Shown piece after piece: positions 34,563 through 46,300 of a stretch of DNA of 64,000 nt (the stretch's first letter is position 1; each line of letters opens with the position of its first letter). The notes beneath the pieces are model-generated. The model had not been told where the DNA came from. It worked only from the letters and a program-made list of their open reading frames with translations, and ran no database searches. A program made the position numbers and the translations under genes. Source of the stretch: Symbiodinium natans (lineage: Eukaryota > Sar > Dinophyceae > Suessiales > Symbiodiniaceae); NCBI GenBank assembly GCA_905221605.1, contig CAJNDS010002374.1:126001-190000 (forward strand), read 5' to 3'.

Positions 34563-34760
34563 TTGCGGTCACAACGCGGTCACAACGCGGTCACAGCGCG
34601 GTCACAACGCGGTCACAACGCGGTCACAACGCGGTCACAACACAACGCGGTTACAACGCGGCTGTAGTAACATTGTAGTGATGTTGTAGTGAACGTCGTT
34701 GTGACCATGCTGCAAAAGAGGCTGTGGTGACATTGTAGTGCTTTTGGAATAAGTTACCAT
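34563..34760 (+). repeat. 11-bp satellite GCGGTCACAAC and decayed GTAGTGA words
   Basis: About eight copies of GCGGTCACAAC (34,563-34,660), then scattered TTGTAGTGA and GTTGTGACC words to 34,760. It again has a GTCAC/GTGAC core, here in the opposite orientation to the preceding array. Confidence 0.9.
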
Positions 34761-34803
34761 AAGTGGCCCCTTACATATATATCCTCCAGGCGGGGAAGAG
34801 CAT

Positions 34804-35185
34804 TTAATCACCCGCCAGCAGAGCCGCGAGGTACGCAGACTGGAAGTACTGTAGCGCCTGTAGCTCTAAGGCGGTGCCAGCCAGGGTGTTTGAACAGAAT
34901 CTGGACGGTTCTTCCTGTGTCGCCGCTGCGCTCCGGTGGAGAATTTCGAGGCTTTCGCGTCCAAGTCCCTTGCACTCACAGTAGATCTCCTTATCGTGCT
35001 CCTTGAAGTAGTTGAGGGCATTGCTGATCGCTTGCCTGGGGCAGTGGTCAAATGCTTCTGCAGGAGGTCGGCATCGCAGAAGCAACATCTCGTCTGTTCT
35101 CGCGCCGGCTAAACGCGTGTTCTCCCCAGTGCTCGCCGTGCTGAACTTGCAGGAGTCGACTTTAGGGAGCTGGTTCCCTCAAGGT
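34804..35185 (-). CDS. Candidate exon, unrecognised protein
   Basis: About 127 open minus-strand codons end at a stop at 34,804-34,806. The sequence is protein-like and mostly helical: DEMLLLRCRPPAEAFDHCPR, QAISNALNYFKEHDKEIYCE, SLEILHRSAAATQEEPSRFC and LELQALQYFQSAYLAALLAG. Upstream, another frame (about 35,290-35,190) also reads charged protein (EGEDVSALSWCCKGCKELEL), and the two may be joined by an unplaced splice. No family is recognised. It is separated from the retrotransposon by the inverted repeat and satellites, so a link is not shown. Confidence 0.45.
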
Positions 35186-35189
35186 TTAG

Positions 35190-37516
35190 TGCCTTCTCTA
35201 ACTCAAGTTCCTTGCACCCCTTGCAGCACCAGCTCAGGGCAGAGACATCCTCGCCTTCTGCCTCAGGGACCGACGTAGAAACGAGAGAGGAAAACCAAGT
35301 AGAACCAAGCTTATCGCAGCGATATGCAGTGATGAACGAGGACAGGGAAAGCTGCTGGTGGTGACCAGGATCGTGGCACCGGTTCCGTCCGATGATGAGG
35401 GTGGAGGTGAGGATGACGCTTATAAATGCTGCTGATGATGAAGGGGGGAAGGGGGGTCGGTACCACCATTGTCCAACTGGCATTAGTAATGGATGTCCTG
35501 GCGCACAAACGAGCCGCAGACTGGCGAAGATATGAGGATATGCATGCAAAAACACCACGAGAAACAACAGCAGACATGCCGAGAAAGCAGGCAGAACAAC
35601 AACGTTGAAAGATGTGGAAGCAACAAGCATAGTAATACATGTGAATATTGAACATCTCATCGCGATACGATGCTCACGACGATTCTAAGAGTCTAAAGAC
35701 TCACAACGTTTCGGTTTGTGTAGGTGGTAAGGACAAGCAAAAGCCCATATCAATATCATGAAAAATGGCAAGTGGTCGAACAATTCAGAAAGCAATACTA
35801 TCAAGCGCATGGAGATGAACAGCGAAGTTTCAATCAAGTCTCGCAACTCCGACAGAAGCACCGTGCAGGCTGCATTTGCAATGATGCGCATGGTTACCAA
35901 GAAAATGGCAGCAAGATCATGGTGATCAGATTGAAACAATTTCCTTGATGTGGCCGGAATGGTGAAACCGCACGACCAAAACGCAGTCATCGTGGTTTAT
36001 GGGCTCTGTTTGGCCGGTTTTTTGAATTGGCATACCGAAGCCAGGCAACTTAAAAGAACACACTCCATGTTTTGATATTCTTTTGGCTTGAAGCACGCCC
36101 GTGAGCAACGCAAACATTGCAAGACCAGAGAGAATACTACGGCGGCTAGCCAGGATGTCCAGCATGTGCCAGCATAACGTAGTAGGGGCAGTACCTGTTG
36201 TATGCCAAACACCTGCGGCCCGAGGCCTTGGTGGGTTACGGTATTATGCTGGATAGTCTTGAACCTCGATATCGGGACATTCTGCAAGCCGTAGTCCGCT
36301 TGTGACCAGGCTTCCGACGGTTGCGACATGTTGTGACATGATGGTAGGTGGAAACCCAACCAACCAAAGAATGAGTGGAACTCAGCTTGACTCGAGCTCT
36401 CTGGGATGAGACGCAGCAATGTCATTTTGCAATGCATGACACAGCAAGATTCGCAATCACGTCAGCCAACAAGCAACAATATGCAACAATGTTTCATTGT
36501 TGCATGGTTTCGGTGACCAAAGAAGCCCATGAATCCGCTTGCTTGTGGTGCAGGAAGCGCGTGCTGCAGCCGTTTCAGAGTCAAAACGCAACAAGTTTCG
36601 GCAACCTGGTCTGTTGGCGTCCCAGCGTGTGCGGAATGGGGCCATTTCAGTTGCTTGTGTCGCTTGCAGAGTGAATGAATGCAAATGAATGCGAGCTGCC
36701 TCTTCAAGGACCAGGTGTGCCCGTTCTTGTCAAGTTCGAATCGTCAGGTTGGCATCGCTTGAGCTTGTTGCGTCAATTCACACACAGCACACACATGCTA
36801 ATTCTTGGTTTTTGTGTGCCGCAAGGTGAGCTCGGTCCTTTCGCCGTGAGGTTTGTCAGCTTTCTCCACGAAAGAATGCGCTTCGGTGACAAACCCTTCG
36901 CCTAAAGCAGATGCTGCCCAGGCATGAGCCTGTGATATTTTTTTCGAGTTATCAGCATGGGGTGCTGCTCAGCAGAATTCTGACGCAGCGCATCGACTAC
37001 CAGCCGAGCCACTTCGTGGATTTCTGGCATATGCATGGTTCCAAAACCTGGACTTCCCCCAGCAATCTCTTGGAGTATCGTGCGCATGCACAGTGAGATT
37101 TTTATCATTGCTTGAACGTGGGCCAACTTAACCCGATCGATGCCTGCAGAAGGCACGGTGCTGCAACATGTCCTCAATCCGCCGATGCACGTCCCAACCT
37201 TCAGTAGGTGCTGTCCAATAGCTGGAATGATGACACGCTGGCGACGCTGGCAATAAGGGGCGCCTCAACCACTTTACAACGTGCTCGTGCAAGACCGGTC
37301 TACAAGGTTTGTTGGATTCCCACCCTCTGAAGAGATTGTCCGTACGTCTGAGTTGTGCTGTCGGCTCGTTTTTGCAAAAGTCCAAGAGTCCGATGGGCCC
37401 AGCAAAGGTCAAAGGTGAGTCAGCTTGTGTTGGTGTCCGTTGGTGTCCAGATGATACAGCTGCACTGAGGATTCGACGACGATGCATGCACAAGCGCTGT
37501 TAAGCAAGAGCTCATT
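35190..37516. other. No gene recognised
   Basis: No stretch is convincing. The best candidate is on the minus strand at 36,902-37,177 (TMHMPEIHEVARLVVDALRQ), while the plus strand over the same bases also stays open, so neither is called. Confidence 0.35.
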
Positions 37517-40210
37517 TTGGAAGTGCCCGGTGAACAACACCAGAAGCATCAGCATGTGCCTACAGTGTCTGCGGCGCCCATACCTCTCAGTGCCGGCTGT
37601 TCCCTGCAAGTTTGCCGGAGTTCCGTAGTGAAGCGTGGAAAGCTGCTGAATTCGCCATGCAGTATGTGCGGCTACGTGAGCGTGAAGTCTGGCGTGATGC
37701 CCTGTGCCTTGCTGGAGCAGCCTGAACCTGTGCCGCCTGAACCTGGGCCGCCTGTGCCTGGACCCGTCGTGCCTGGACCTGTGCCGGGACCCGTGCCTGG
37801 ATCTGCACGTTGCAAAACCAGAGAGCGGCCACGTCTGCCCATCTTGCTGGCCCCGCAAGCTCGAAGCCATCGAGGCGATGCACACGTGTCCGTTGAGGCT
37901 GTGGGGCTGAACTTTTTTGATCTGGTCCAAGTCCTTGGGGCCATGCCGTCTCATGTTGCAGGGCAGCTGGCCAGGGGCCCGGATTCGGCTGGCATCGGAT
38001 GCGATTTTGCAGGAACTGTAGTCCGAGCACCTCAGACCTCGACCGACAAACCAGGGGATCTGATCTTCGGTTTGGCGCAAAGTCCCGGAACCCTGGCACA
38101 GTTTTTGCCGTTTGTTCCGCCATCGGCACTCCGGCCGGCGGGCGCGGCGGGTGCGGCGGGTGCGTCGGCCGAGGAGGCGGCAGCCCTGCCTGCAGTCTTC
38201 GTAACCGCACGCGCGTCGCTCTGCTGGGCCCGGCTGGTTTGCGGCGAGCGTGTGCTTTTGCACGCTGGATCTGGGGGTGCCGGCTTGGCGTGCTTGAGTG
38301 CAGCCCGGCGACGGGGTGTCGGTGCAGGTGTCATGGCCACAGCGAGTAGCTCAAAAAAACAATGTTTGTTGCGGCTTCGCTTCGGCGTCTGCCATGTGAC
38401 CTCTTCCAGGGATTCCATGGCCTGCTCAACGGACTGCTCAGACTCCGCAGATCTACAGAATTTACAGAATCATGGAAGGTGTGGCTGTGAAGGAGTCTCG
38501 CTGGTCGTCAATTGCTTAACCCACGATGACTACGTCCCTCGAAGCCTCTCGCTGACTGGCCCGGGTGGAAGGTTCCTGGAGCTAAGCAAAGTCAAGGACT
38601 GCTGGGGGGGGGGGTTGTTCGAAGCTCCGCAACGTTTGTTTATAAGAATGTCTCTTTGTTTCTCTCCCGTTTTCAGGCTTGGTCCGCAGAGGAGCTGTCG
38701 GCCTTCCGGCCGGACCTCTGCTCGGCAGTTCTGTTACTGGACCGGCGAACGGCGGAGGCCTTGTCAGCAACGTGAGTAGCGCCCAGGTCCAGTGCACCCT
38801 CTCACCCTCCCCCACCCTCCCCCACCCTCCCACACTCTCCCACCCTCCCACCCTCCCACCCTCCCACCCTCCCACCCTCCCACCCTCCCACCCACCCACC
38901 CCCCCACCTCGAAGTTAACCAAGAAGCTGAACGCGCGCTGTGGTACTGCCAACTTGCATGGTGCGACAGTGAGAGAAATATACGTCCTACAGGTCCCTCA
39001 TTACAATACTAACAAAGGCTTAGGAAATGATGGCGGTTTTCTCTGCGTGAACTTCATATTCACAGTGGTGATCCTAACGACCCTAAAAAATAGTATTATT
39101 AAGAGGGGACAATATATTAAATTATGCCCTTTGTAAATATAATGTAAACTCTTGAAAAGGCCAAAAGAATATAATTCATGAACTTGCAAATGCAGGAAAT
39201 TTAAGTGTAATCTCTTCACAGGATTATGAATCTATTGACATTACGTTCATTTTCCTATTTCGTTCTCTACATTCATATCTTTCATATCGTTCTCTATTAG
39301 TAACATTATGTTCTTCATAGTAATTCTTTAGGAGTTATAATTTAATTGTAAAAACATAAGAAGATAACCGTGTAAACGTGTGAACAAAGTAATGCATTGA
39401 GATCACGAGTGAAAAGATGAACGAATACGCGCTCGCTTATTTCATGCGTTCGCACCATTAAGTAGTAAATAGAATTGTAAACGAGTAAATTTAATAGTAA
39501 AGCTTGGGAATTCCTGAATCATATTTCTTGTGCATTATAATATTATATTTTCACACAGTCCTTTATTGCGTTTACTTGTAATCCTAATGAAATTAATATT
39601 AGAATGAAGAAGAAAGGAATGAATGACACAAGATAATAAATGAAGTGGATAATGGACGTACTTTTCTCTCTTCGCAAACAAACCCACATTTTACTTGGCA
39701 TTTCGTTTATATTTTTCATGCTTCTTTCTCCCTTAATTATTTAGTATTCTCATCACCTCTATTATTACTATTATTCCTGAGTCTTGCAATGAACGGCATG
39801 GTGCTTTCCGATGAAAGTGTGCTAGTTGTGCTGTGTTGTGCTATTTGGGCTAGATTTTTTGTGACGGACATTGCGTAGTTTTGGCTTGCATTTGGCACAC
39901 AGGCGCCCGCGACCTTGCTGACAGAGCTGAGGGCCATTGCTCGTGGCATCTCTGCAGGCGCAAACGCAAGTTTCAGGTGTGGAGAGCTGAAGCAATTGAG
40001 ACTCTCGTGTGATCTGCCTAGTGTTATCTCGTTTGTTGCTGCCAGGCGAGCTGAGCGTGCCACCCATCACCAGGCATCATGTTTAGACGTGTCAATCTTG
40101 CTGTAAGTGCCCAGGCAGTGGCGTAGTTTCTGTTTTGCAATCAGGTACAACTTCCCGGACCAGGTGGGTGCTGCTTTCCAGGTTCTCAAACAAGCCAGGC
40201 ATGTCGGCAT
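37517..40210 (+). CDS. PKS-type enoyl reductase domain, copy 1 (ER1)
   Basis: NADPH-dependent reduction of an enoyl thioester on a growing polyketide chain is the family role. The main exon (to 38,590) starts with a Pro/Gly/Val linker, then reads VGLNFFDLVQ (about 37,897), CDFAGTV, GDLIFGLAQ, EEAAALPAVFVTA, the dinucleotide-binding HAGSGGAGLA (38,261-38,290), ATASSSKKQ, VTSSRD, VVNCLTHDDY and GPGGRFLELSK, the usual order of PKS ER domains. Frame-preserving introns then give AWSAEELSAFRPD (38,677-38,766), LTELRAIARG (39,903-40,006) and NFPDQVGAAFQVLKQARHVG (40,145 to about 40,210). Donors are GT at 38,591, GC at 38,767 and GT at 40,007. The codons before 37,850 are probably linker or not coding; the true start is unknown. 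No other PKS domain is attached in view. Confidence 0.82.
38798..38912 (+). repeat. 8-bp minisatellite CCCACCCT inside an ER1 intron
   Basis: About 13 copies of CCCACCCT, slightly irregular at the ends, strongly C-rich on the plus strand. It lies in the intron 38,767-39,902. Confidence 0.95.
39000..39790. other. AT-rich island inside an ER1 intron
   Basis: About 800 bases are clearly richer in A and T than anything nearby, with runs such as TATTAAATTATG and TAATATTATATTTT, no long open frame and no obvious terminal repeats. It fills most of the 1.1-kb intron between 38,767 and 39,902. A word block near 39,245-39,285 resembles the AT-richer patch at 11.5 kb, which suggests an inserted dispersed element; organelle DNA is an alternative. 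Confidence 0.7.
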
Positions 40211-43200
40211 CACAGACGCACGAATGGACAGTTCTCAGTTCGCAGTTTCATCTTTGAATCATGTGGCATGATGTAGCATGATTGTAGCATGTTCAGTGAT
40301 GGGGCGCCGCCTTCCAAGGTAAGATTGTGATGACCATGCGGCCACAGTAGCGGCCACACAGGCTTTCGATTCCCAGCTACAGGAACTCTTCGACCATCTC
40401 ACTGTGACCGAGGAAGCGCCTGAGCCGCGTGCTCCGAGTGCTCCGCGTGCTCCGAGTGCTCCGCGAGCTTGCGTGGTTCACACTTAAGGTGCTGACGTGT
40501 GTGCGTGAAGGGATGAGGGTGCATAGGTCTGACTTGGCCTGGTTCTGGGGTGTTGCCGGTGTTGTTTCTTCAGAAGCAAGCAGATGGTGTTGTCTTTGAG
40601 TGAGGCGAGACATGATAATTTGGAGATGTGCGCGTGGAGAAGCGTCCCTTCAGAGGTGTCTTCTCTGTGTCTGGCTTAGGGCCTTAGGGACGTGTCATGG
40701 ATGTCACAGACGTCATCGCCTTGGCATCAGTTGGAGGGTGCGCCTGGCTCTTGGCCGATGACGACACCTCTGTGGGGGCCGCCTTTTTGCCTTCACCCAT
40801 CTTAAAGTCACGGCAGTCACGTCACCCGACAGCACAGGCTTCTTCTGAGCCTCCCCAATGTTCCCAATGTTCTGCCAGGCGCTTTCGCCGAGCGAGTAAA
40901 AACCGAAGAGAGAAGCCGAAGAAGGGAATGGATCGAATGGATTTGGCAACGGCAGTGCTTTTATCTCAAGAGCGAGAGCAGCGAGAGCAGCGAGAGGATG
41001 CTTTTGGTGGCTTGTGCCTCTTGTGCCCACTTGTGCCACTTGTGCCGAGGGCAGTCAGGCAGAAGGGCACCAGGCTTAGGACCCTTGTAACGGTTCTAGT
41101 AGCTTCTAGTGCTCAGATGAGGCATATACAACGCTGCTAGTGGAGCTTTTAAACCAAGATTTCTAGCTTGGTGGGAAAGCCCTTTTCCCCATTGGCACTC
41201 CGTGCATGCCGTGTGGCGCTGGCAAGCATCTCGAAACGCAGGGGACGTGTGGAGGAATTGGCTTCAGGCACTGACTTTGGCATCCAGGCTAGGCCATGCT
41301 AGGTCATGCTGGGTCATGCTGGGTCATGCTGGGTCATGCTCGGCCAGGCCAGGCCATGCTAGGCTAGGTCATGCCACCCAGGGAGGTGACCAAGCTGGGC
41401 AGCCGCCCTTTGAATGCCCTAGCTTCCTGTAGCCCCGGCGAGCAGGTTGAGAGGTTGAGGACCCGGCATTGAGACAGGCGACTTTCACACTCTTCCTCTA
41501 CGATGTTGTCGGGCCGAGCGAAGAAAGATCAGAGTTTGCTTTGTACCTGCGACCTTGTAAAGCCTTAGGCCCTCCCCTACGCCCTCAACTGCCTGGAGGC
41601 TTCTCTGGGGGTGCAAGAGGCGTGCCAATAGCGCCTCTCTTTTGAAGGCTTAGCGCAGAAGAACTACCGTTTTTGGGGGCTGTACCTGATGCGACACCAA
41701 GAGAAGGGCTTGCCTTGAGCTTTTCTTGACGTCCTGTGCTTGGACTCTGAGCGTTGAGTGACAGGAGCACGAAAACACCAGCCCTTCGACCCAACACTCC
41801 GTGCCCTTCCAGAATCCCTTGTGGTTCCGGGCGTCCCAGTGGATGGGCGTTGCTTGCGTGGTCAGCTGCTGAGACTGCCTGTGCAGTTCTGGAAGGCTGC
41901 GTGGCAGCCGGAGTCTGCGCGGGGGCGAGTCCTTCACGTCCGTCCTGTGCCGACTATCTGCCAGGCAGGCAAGAGACGTCCATGGAGAGAGCCGTTTTTG
42001 TCTGATGCGAATTCAAGCAATGAAAGCCTTAGCTTTGATGCATGATGCTGTTGCTAAGAGACCTGCCGCCATAGCTGCAGAGCCTGCGGGGCCAGCTGCA
42101 AGTGGGGTTACGCGAGCGAGAGAAGGCTTTGCAGTACTGATGGATATGTCAACGAAGTGGAGAGTGCCATTGCCGTCAGCGCCGTCAGCGCCGTCAGCAC
42201 CATCACGTTGTGCAGGCACCATAGCCGCCATAGCCGCACTCGGCACATGCGGCCCCGGCTCTCCAGCCTATCACTGTTTATCACTCGCAGGTCCTCTGCC
42301 AAGCAGGTTTGTGCTCTCTGCATCAAAGCACTAAGCGACGACCTGGCCCAAATGCATCCCAGCTGAAGCTTCCAGCTAGGCTAGATGGCTGGACCTGTGA
42401 AACTTCCAAAGTGCATGCATCCTATCCTTGGAAAAAGCCCATGCGTGGCAGTGCTTTGACTCCAGCAAGGTTGCCCGCTTGTTATGGGCGTTGCCTGTCC
42501 CTGGCACTATCTTTTACAACTGTACCTGGACTGACTACCCGGTGCTGGTGACGAGCCTTGATTGGAACTGGGGCGTTGGGGGTGCACCTGCTCTCCTCCG
42601 CACATGCGGGTGTTTTTGCCTCTGCTGCAGCTGCTGCTACAGCAACCCCCCACCCCCGTGTGCTCGGGGACAGCCCTTGCGCGAAGGTGTGCAAAGTGAT
42701 GCAAAGCGCCGGTGCGACTTTCACGAGCCCCACTTCAAAATAAGAGCAGAAAATGAGAGCACGGAACCAAGCACGCACCTCTGAGCATGCTTTGAGGTGC
42801 CGCTAGCCTCTCTCCAGCTTCCTGCCAAAAACGAGCTCAACGAGCTGGCCCCCGGCCCTATCACGCCCGCTCTCGTGCCTGCAGTGGCCCCCTCGGTGGC
42901 CCCCGCTCCCGCCCCAAGTGCTCGCGCCATGGGCAGCAACTGAGTCCTCTGAGTCCTCAGAGTCCTGTCGGTGCTGGAGGGATGCAGCTGCGGCCGTCGC
43001 GCACGGGCTTCGCATTCCCCATGCGCATGCAACGCACGCGCTCGCCGGATGCTCACAGCAGCTTCCAGGACTGATCCTGACACCATCGAGCCAGAGTGGC
43101 CGGAGATGAAGGCAAGTGATGGCAAGTCCAATGAAAGTCCAATGAAGCTTTCAATGAGTCCTTGCAGTGCCTTTTGCTGAATCCTTCTGCACTCACTCTG

Positions 43201-43319
43201 CCCTGAAGGAGTGAACGCGGGGCACCACGGCACGGTGAGGACTCTTGGGAGCAGATGTGTGTTTCTATGTGTTTCTGTGTGTTTTTCGAGTTGGATTTCT
43301 GGGGCTTCGGCAAACGAAG
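40211..43319. other. Intergenic or intron/linker DNA between ER1 and ER2
   Basis: No domain was recognised. Short plus-strand stretches could be linker exons: 42,826-42,939 reads an Ala/Pro-rich chain (KNELNELAPGPITPALVPAV), typical of PKS interdomain linkers, and 42,430-42,560 reads FDSSKVARLLWALPVPGTIF without a known family. GCCGTCAGC triplets occur near 42,171-42,200. Confidence 0.35.
41287..41375 (+). repeat. 10-bp minisatellite GGTCATGCTG
   Basis: Four near-perfect copies of GGTCATGCTG are followed by decayed GGCCATGCTA and GGCCAGGCC words. Confidence 0.85.
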
Positions 43320-46300
43320 GACCTGCGCGGTCGGCTTGAACTTCTTCGACGTCATCCAGGACACGGATTTGGGCAGATTTCGCTTTGCTGTTTTTTGAGT
43401 ATTCTTGGCACACCCAACACCTGGAGAGCCTCGACTCAGATGTGTCAAGCTAAGGCTTTGGGCGCGATGCCGAGCAGTGTGGCTGGTAGGCTTGTTGGGG
43501 GCTGGGATCCGGGCGGGGGGGGGGGGGCGCTGCGCAATTTGGCCCAACCTCCGAAGCTTGCCAGGCGTGCTGTGCAGACCGATCTCCTGGGCAGCGACTT
43601 TGCTAGGGCCCCGTCATCACAGCAGCTGCAGCGTCGTTTGAGATGAGAATCTCATTGACGACCTCGTCTCGTCCGATCTTGTGCTCAAGGCAGAGGTAGA
43701 AGAGGTAGATTGGGTAGGTGCCCGCATGTTGCGTGTCCATCAATGTCGGACACACCAGACTCCTCACTACACAGCCATCGGATCGGCGGCGACGGGAGCT
43801 GTTTAGACCACTTGAAAGGGGCTGCCGCCCATCTGCTGGTGTGGGGCGGGCTGCAGTTGGGAGCCCTAAGCCCAGTCCTCTTTTTTTCTTTGTGGCGTCT
43901 TCTGGGCTACCAGACTGCTCTGGCCTTCGTGGCTACAGCTCTGCTCACGGTGCTTTACCCGGCACGGCACTCCAAGCATTTCTGCCGCTTCTACCTCAAG
44001 GCAGCCTGCGCAGTGGGCGGTGCCACCGCCTGGGTGCCGGAGGAGATCATGCAGCTTCTGCAGGGCCGCGGCTACCTGCCCCCTTGCTTCCAAAGCTTAG
44101 AAAGGGTGTGTGCCTGATTGTGGACTCCTCCCAACTCCGACTGCTTAGGAGTAGGAGAGGAGCAGGAGTAGGAGTAGGAGTAGGAGTAAGAGTAGGAGTA
44201 GGAGTAGGAGTAGGAGTAGGAGTAAGAGTAGGAGTAGGAGTAGGAGTAGGAGTAGCAGTAGCAGTAGCAGTAGGAGTAGGAGGAGTAGGAGGAGGAGGAG
44301 TAGGAGGAGGAGTAGGAGGAGGAGGAGGAGTAGGAGTAGGCGTAGGAGTAGGAGTAGGAGTAGGAGTAGGAGTAGGAGCAGGAGCAGGAGTAGGAGGAGG
44401 AGGAGGAGGAGGAGGAGGAGGAGGAGGAGGAGGAGGAGCAGGAGTAGGAGGAGGAGCAGGAGTAGGAGCAGGAGTAGGAGGAGGAGTAGGAGGAGCAGGA
44501 AAGGAGTAGGAGTCGGAGTGGGAGCAGGAGTGGGAGTAGCGGTATGAGTGGGAGTAGCTTGGAGTATTGACACGACATTCTGCCAAAGGTGCGGGTGGGT
44601 GGACAGGTGGGGGGGGGACGGGAGGCCATTGTGGCTGCTTTTGATGACCTCATGTCTAGCTTTGTGAGCTGCATTGCTATCCTTCACATGCTGCACACCA
44701 CTGACTTCATCGGACGTCTCCACAGATAACTGCTCGGCCCGAAGACTTCATATGCTGAATGCAGCAAGCAGCGATGATGTAACGGCAGCAAAGGTCTAGC
44801 TGCGTGCTTGTTGCTCACCACAAGTGCAGGCACGGGATCCAGGTACCCAGGATGACCAAAGCTTCGTTGGCACAGGCCATGATTCTGGGCCTGGGCAATT
44901 TGACTGGTGGTGCGCCAAATCGCAACAGACTGCGGCTCGCACACACACACACACACACGGGTTGCAACTCTCGCCACAGCTTCTGGCTGAACAAATCGGA
45001 AAGACCCATAGACTTCAGCAGCCCGTCAACTTTCCGAAGACAGCCTTGATACATCCGAAAATGCAAAGAGTTATTCTCACCAAAATGCAACCCTGCTATC
45101 GGTTTAATATTCAGTTTTCAGTATGAGTCAGTATGAGTCAGTATGAGAGGAAAAACTAAGGGTTTGCTTCCACCCACACGGCGTCCTTCCCTTGGGCTTC
45201 AGTTTCAATGCGCCTTCTGACAGGAGATTCAGAAGCATTTTCCTTTGTTTGCACTGCCTTTGGTTTGCTTTGTCTTTTTCTCGTGATGCTTTCTGATGTC
45301 TTCCATGTGGGACATGTTGAGTGTGCTTCTTCTGCGTCCAGTACTCAGGGCCCTTCGCGTCAAGGCTCAGCAGCCGGAGATCTACTTGCCGAAGTCTTTT
45401 CATTTCCCCGAGGCTGGAACGACGTTGCCCCATGCTTGATGTACTCCATTGTACTCCCCCAGTCAGCAGCCAAGAACACCTTTGCCCAGGACTGTGATGG
45501 GGTGCAGGCACCCGTGCTGTGGCGCGTTCCTTTCTTTGCGCCCATGCTGCGCATGTGGGACTGTTGTACGCCCGCCACGAAGGTGGGAATGGAACTCGAA
45601 ATTATTCCTCACATCAATTTTTTGTGTGTGTGTGTGTGTGTGATCTCGTTGACTTTTTTCTTCAGGAGAACATGAAGAAGCTCCTTGCAGCCAGGACGGC
45701 TTTTGGCATCATTCCCGGAGGAAGTGAGGATGTCGCCATACATGAGCATGGCCAAGAAAACGTGTACATCAACTCTCGGTATGGCTTCATCAAGTACTCC
45801 TTGCAGCATGGATACTGCCTGGTCATTGCCTATACCTTTGGGGAGACCGACCAGTACCACAGCCTCACCTGTCTCAGGCCTCTGAATCTGTGGCTTGTCA
45901 AGGCTCCGAGCCGGTGACAAGGGGTAGAGCGCAGCAGGGAAAGAGGGGGACACGACAGTTAGAGAGGAAGTGGTAGGAAGAGGACGTTTTCGAGAGAGGA
46001 AGTTTGGAGTCATACATATTTATATATATATATATGTTATTTACATATGTAATCCGAGCTTCTGATTAAATGGGGGGGCCCCCCCCCCCTCCACAATAAG
46101 GAATGCAGGGTTCCGCAATAGTTGGACCATGGCCCTGTATTGATTCTCTATTAAAAACAATAGGCTGCAGATCCCTGAGGTGCTGTAGCTTTGCGTCTCC
46201 GCAAGCAAAACAAGAAGCCTGCCGACAGATTTTTGAACCCCCCAAAAAATATTCCTTTAAATGTGGGGGGTTTGTCCCATACGAAATCCACCCTAATGGA

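Noticed and set aside
36902-37177. Minus-strand exon with MPEIHEVARLVVDAL
   Set aside because: Plausible sequence but the opposite strand is equally open and there is no splice or neighbour support.
44047-44723. Long proline-, serine- or leucine-rich proteins on the minus strand
   Set aside because: They exist only because the hexanucleotide array keeps every frame open.
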